NCBI GenBank assembly: GCA_025765595.1
Contig: JAIVFH010000512.1
Location: 1-16,490 of the forward strand
From: Obelidium mucronatum
Taxonomy: Eukaryota > Chytridiomycota > Chytridiomycetes > Chytridiales > Chytriomycetaceae
Direction: 5' to 3'
DNA length: 16,490 nt
Positions within the stretch are counted from its first letter, which is position 1. Each line of letters begins with the position of its first letter. The notes below the pieces were generated by a model. That model was not told where the DNA came from, ran no database searches, and was given only the letters and a program-made list of their open reading frames with translations. Positions 16,210 through 16,490 of the stretch are shown in pieces. Made by a program: the position numbers and the translations under genes.

Positions 16210-16490
16210 TTATTGCTCGTCTTTACTCTGAATGCAATCTTCGACAACCTGATTCATGGCCGAAAATACGAAATCCTTGTATCTAACACTCCCAACATCA
16301 GTAACGCAGTTGGACCAATTCTACACTTTTATTCAAATGTCCAACCAGTAAGAATAAATTCCCAACCAAATCACCAGTCATATGCAAATCTACCAAAACA
16401 GTCAACACTAGAAGAACATGGAAACAAATCCATTTACCTGTTCAGAGTTTTGGATGCATCGTTCAAATCCTTTTGCGCTTTCTTTCGCAT
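16210..16490 (-). CDS. 3' end of an unidentified gene (partial)
   Basis: The best model joins a partial exon (16490-16438) ending GAACAG before a donor GTAAATGG, through a 117-nt intron (16437-16321, acceptor AAAGTGTAG), to a terminal exon 16320-16210 ending in TAA. In phase 0 it gives a C-terminus containing FERCIQNSEQNWSNC, then YKDFVFSAMNQVVEDC and IQSKDEQ, which looks like amphipathic helices with three spaced cysteines. I do not recognise the family; the spacing is not a clean twin CX9C pattern. Another frame, starting at the ATG on the window edge, would splice to a shorter and less convincing tail. The 5' part lies outside the window. Confidence 0.4.

Overview
This is eukaryotic nuclear DNA. 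Coding regions are cut by many short GT-AG introns (46-117 nt, mostly 50-70). The recognisable products are a spliceosomal helicase, a tRNA 2'-O-methyltransferase, a SERF-type small protein, an Irc3-type mitochondrial helicase and two DOPA-dioxygenase-family proteins. High intron density with very small introns, modest GC content and fungal-looking Prp28/Trm7/Irc3/SERF proteins suggest a fungus, possibly an early-diverging (chytrid-like) one. The lineage is an inference. No bacterial, viral or transposon genes were seen.

Left part (1-7.7 kb) is loose and made of genes I do not recognise. There is a 202-aa acidic protein gene (474-1082, +). A partial or broken relative lies tail to tail with it (about 1573-1856, -). 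A six-exon gene for a 487-aa disordered-looking protein (2635-4408, -) shares a divergent upstream region with a small two-exon gene (4942-5297, +). A two-exon coiled-coil gene (6450-7255, +) has a clear TATA box. Intergenic stretches here reach about 1.1 kb.

Right part (7.7-16.5 kb) is compact housekeeping sequence with 65-90 bp between genes. In order: PRP28/DDX23 (8 exons, -), TRM7/FTSJ1 (3 exons, +), a SERF-family gene of 71 aa in 5 exons (-), IRC3 (11 exons, +), two tandem DOPA 4,5-dioxygenase-like genes (-), and the 3' end of an unidentified gene (-) running off the window. PRP28/TRM7 and SERF/IRC3 are divergent pairs. TRM7/SERF and IRC3/dioxygenase are convergent pairs.

Exon structures were built by hand from GT-AG sites, reading-frame continuity and family resemblance. 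For the conserved genes the joined frames give full-length proteins with every core motif, so those models are strong. For the unrecognised genes the evidence is frame continuity only. No single new multi-gene system is evident. The most novel content is the set of unrecognised genes on the left and the unusual architecture of the SERF, PRP28 and dioxygenase genes.
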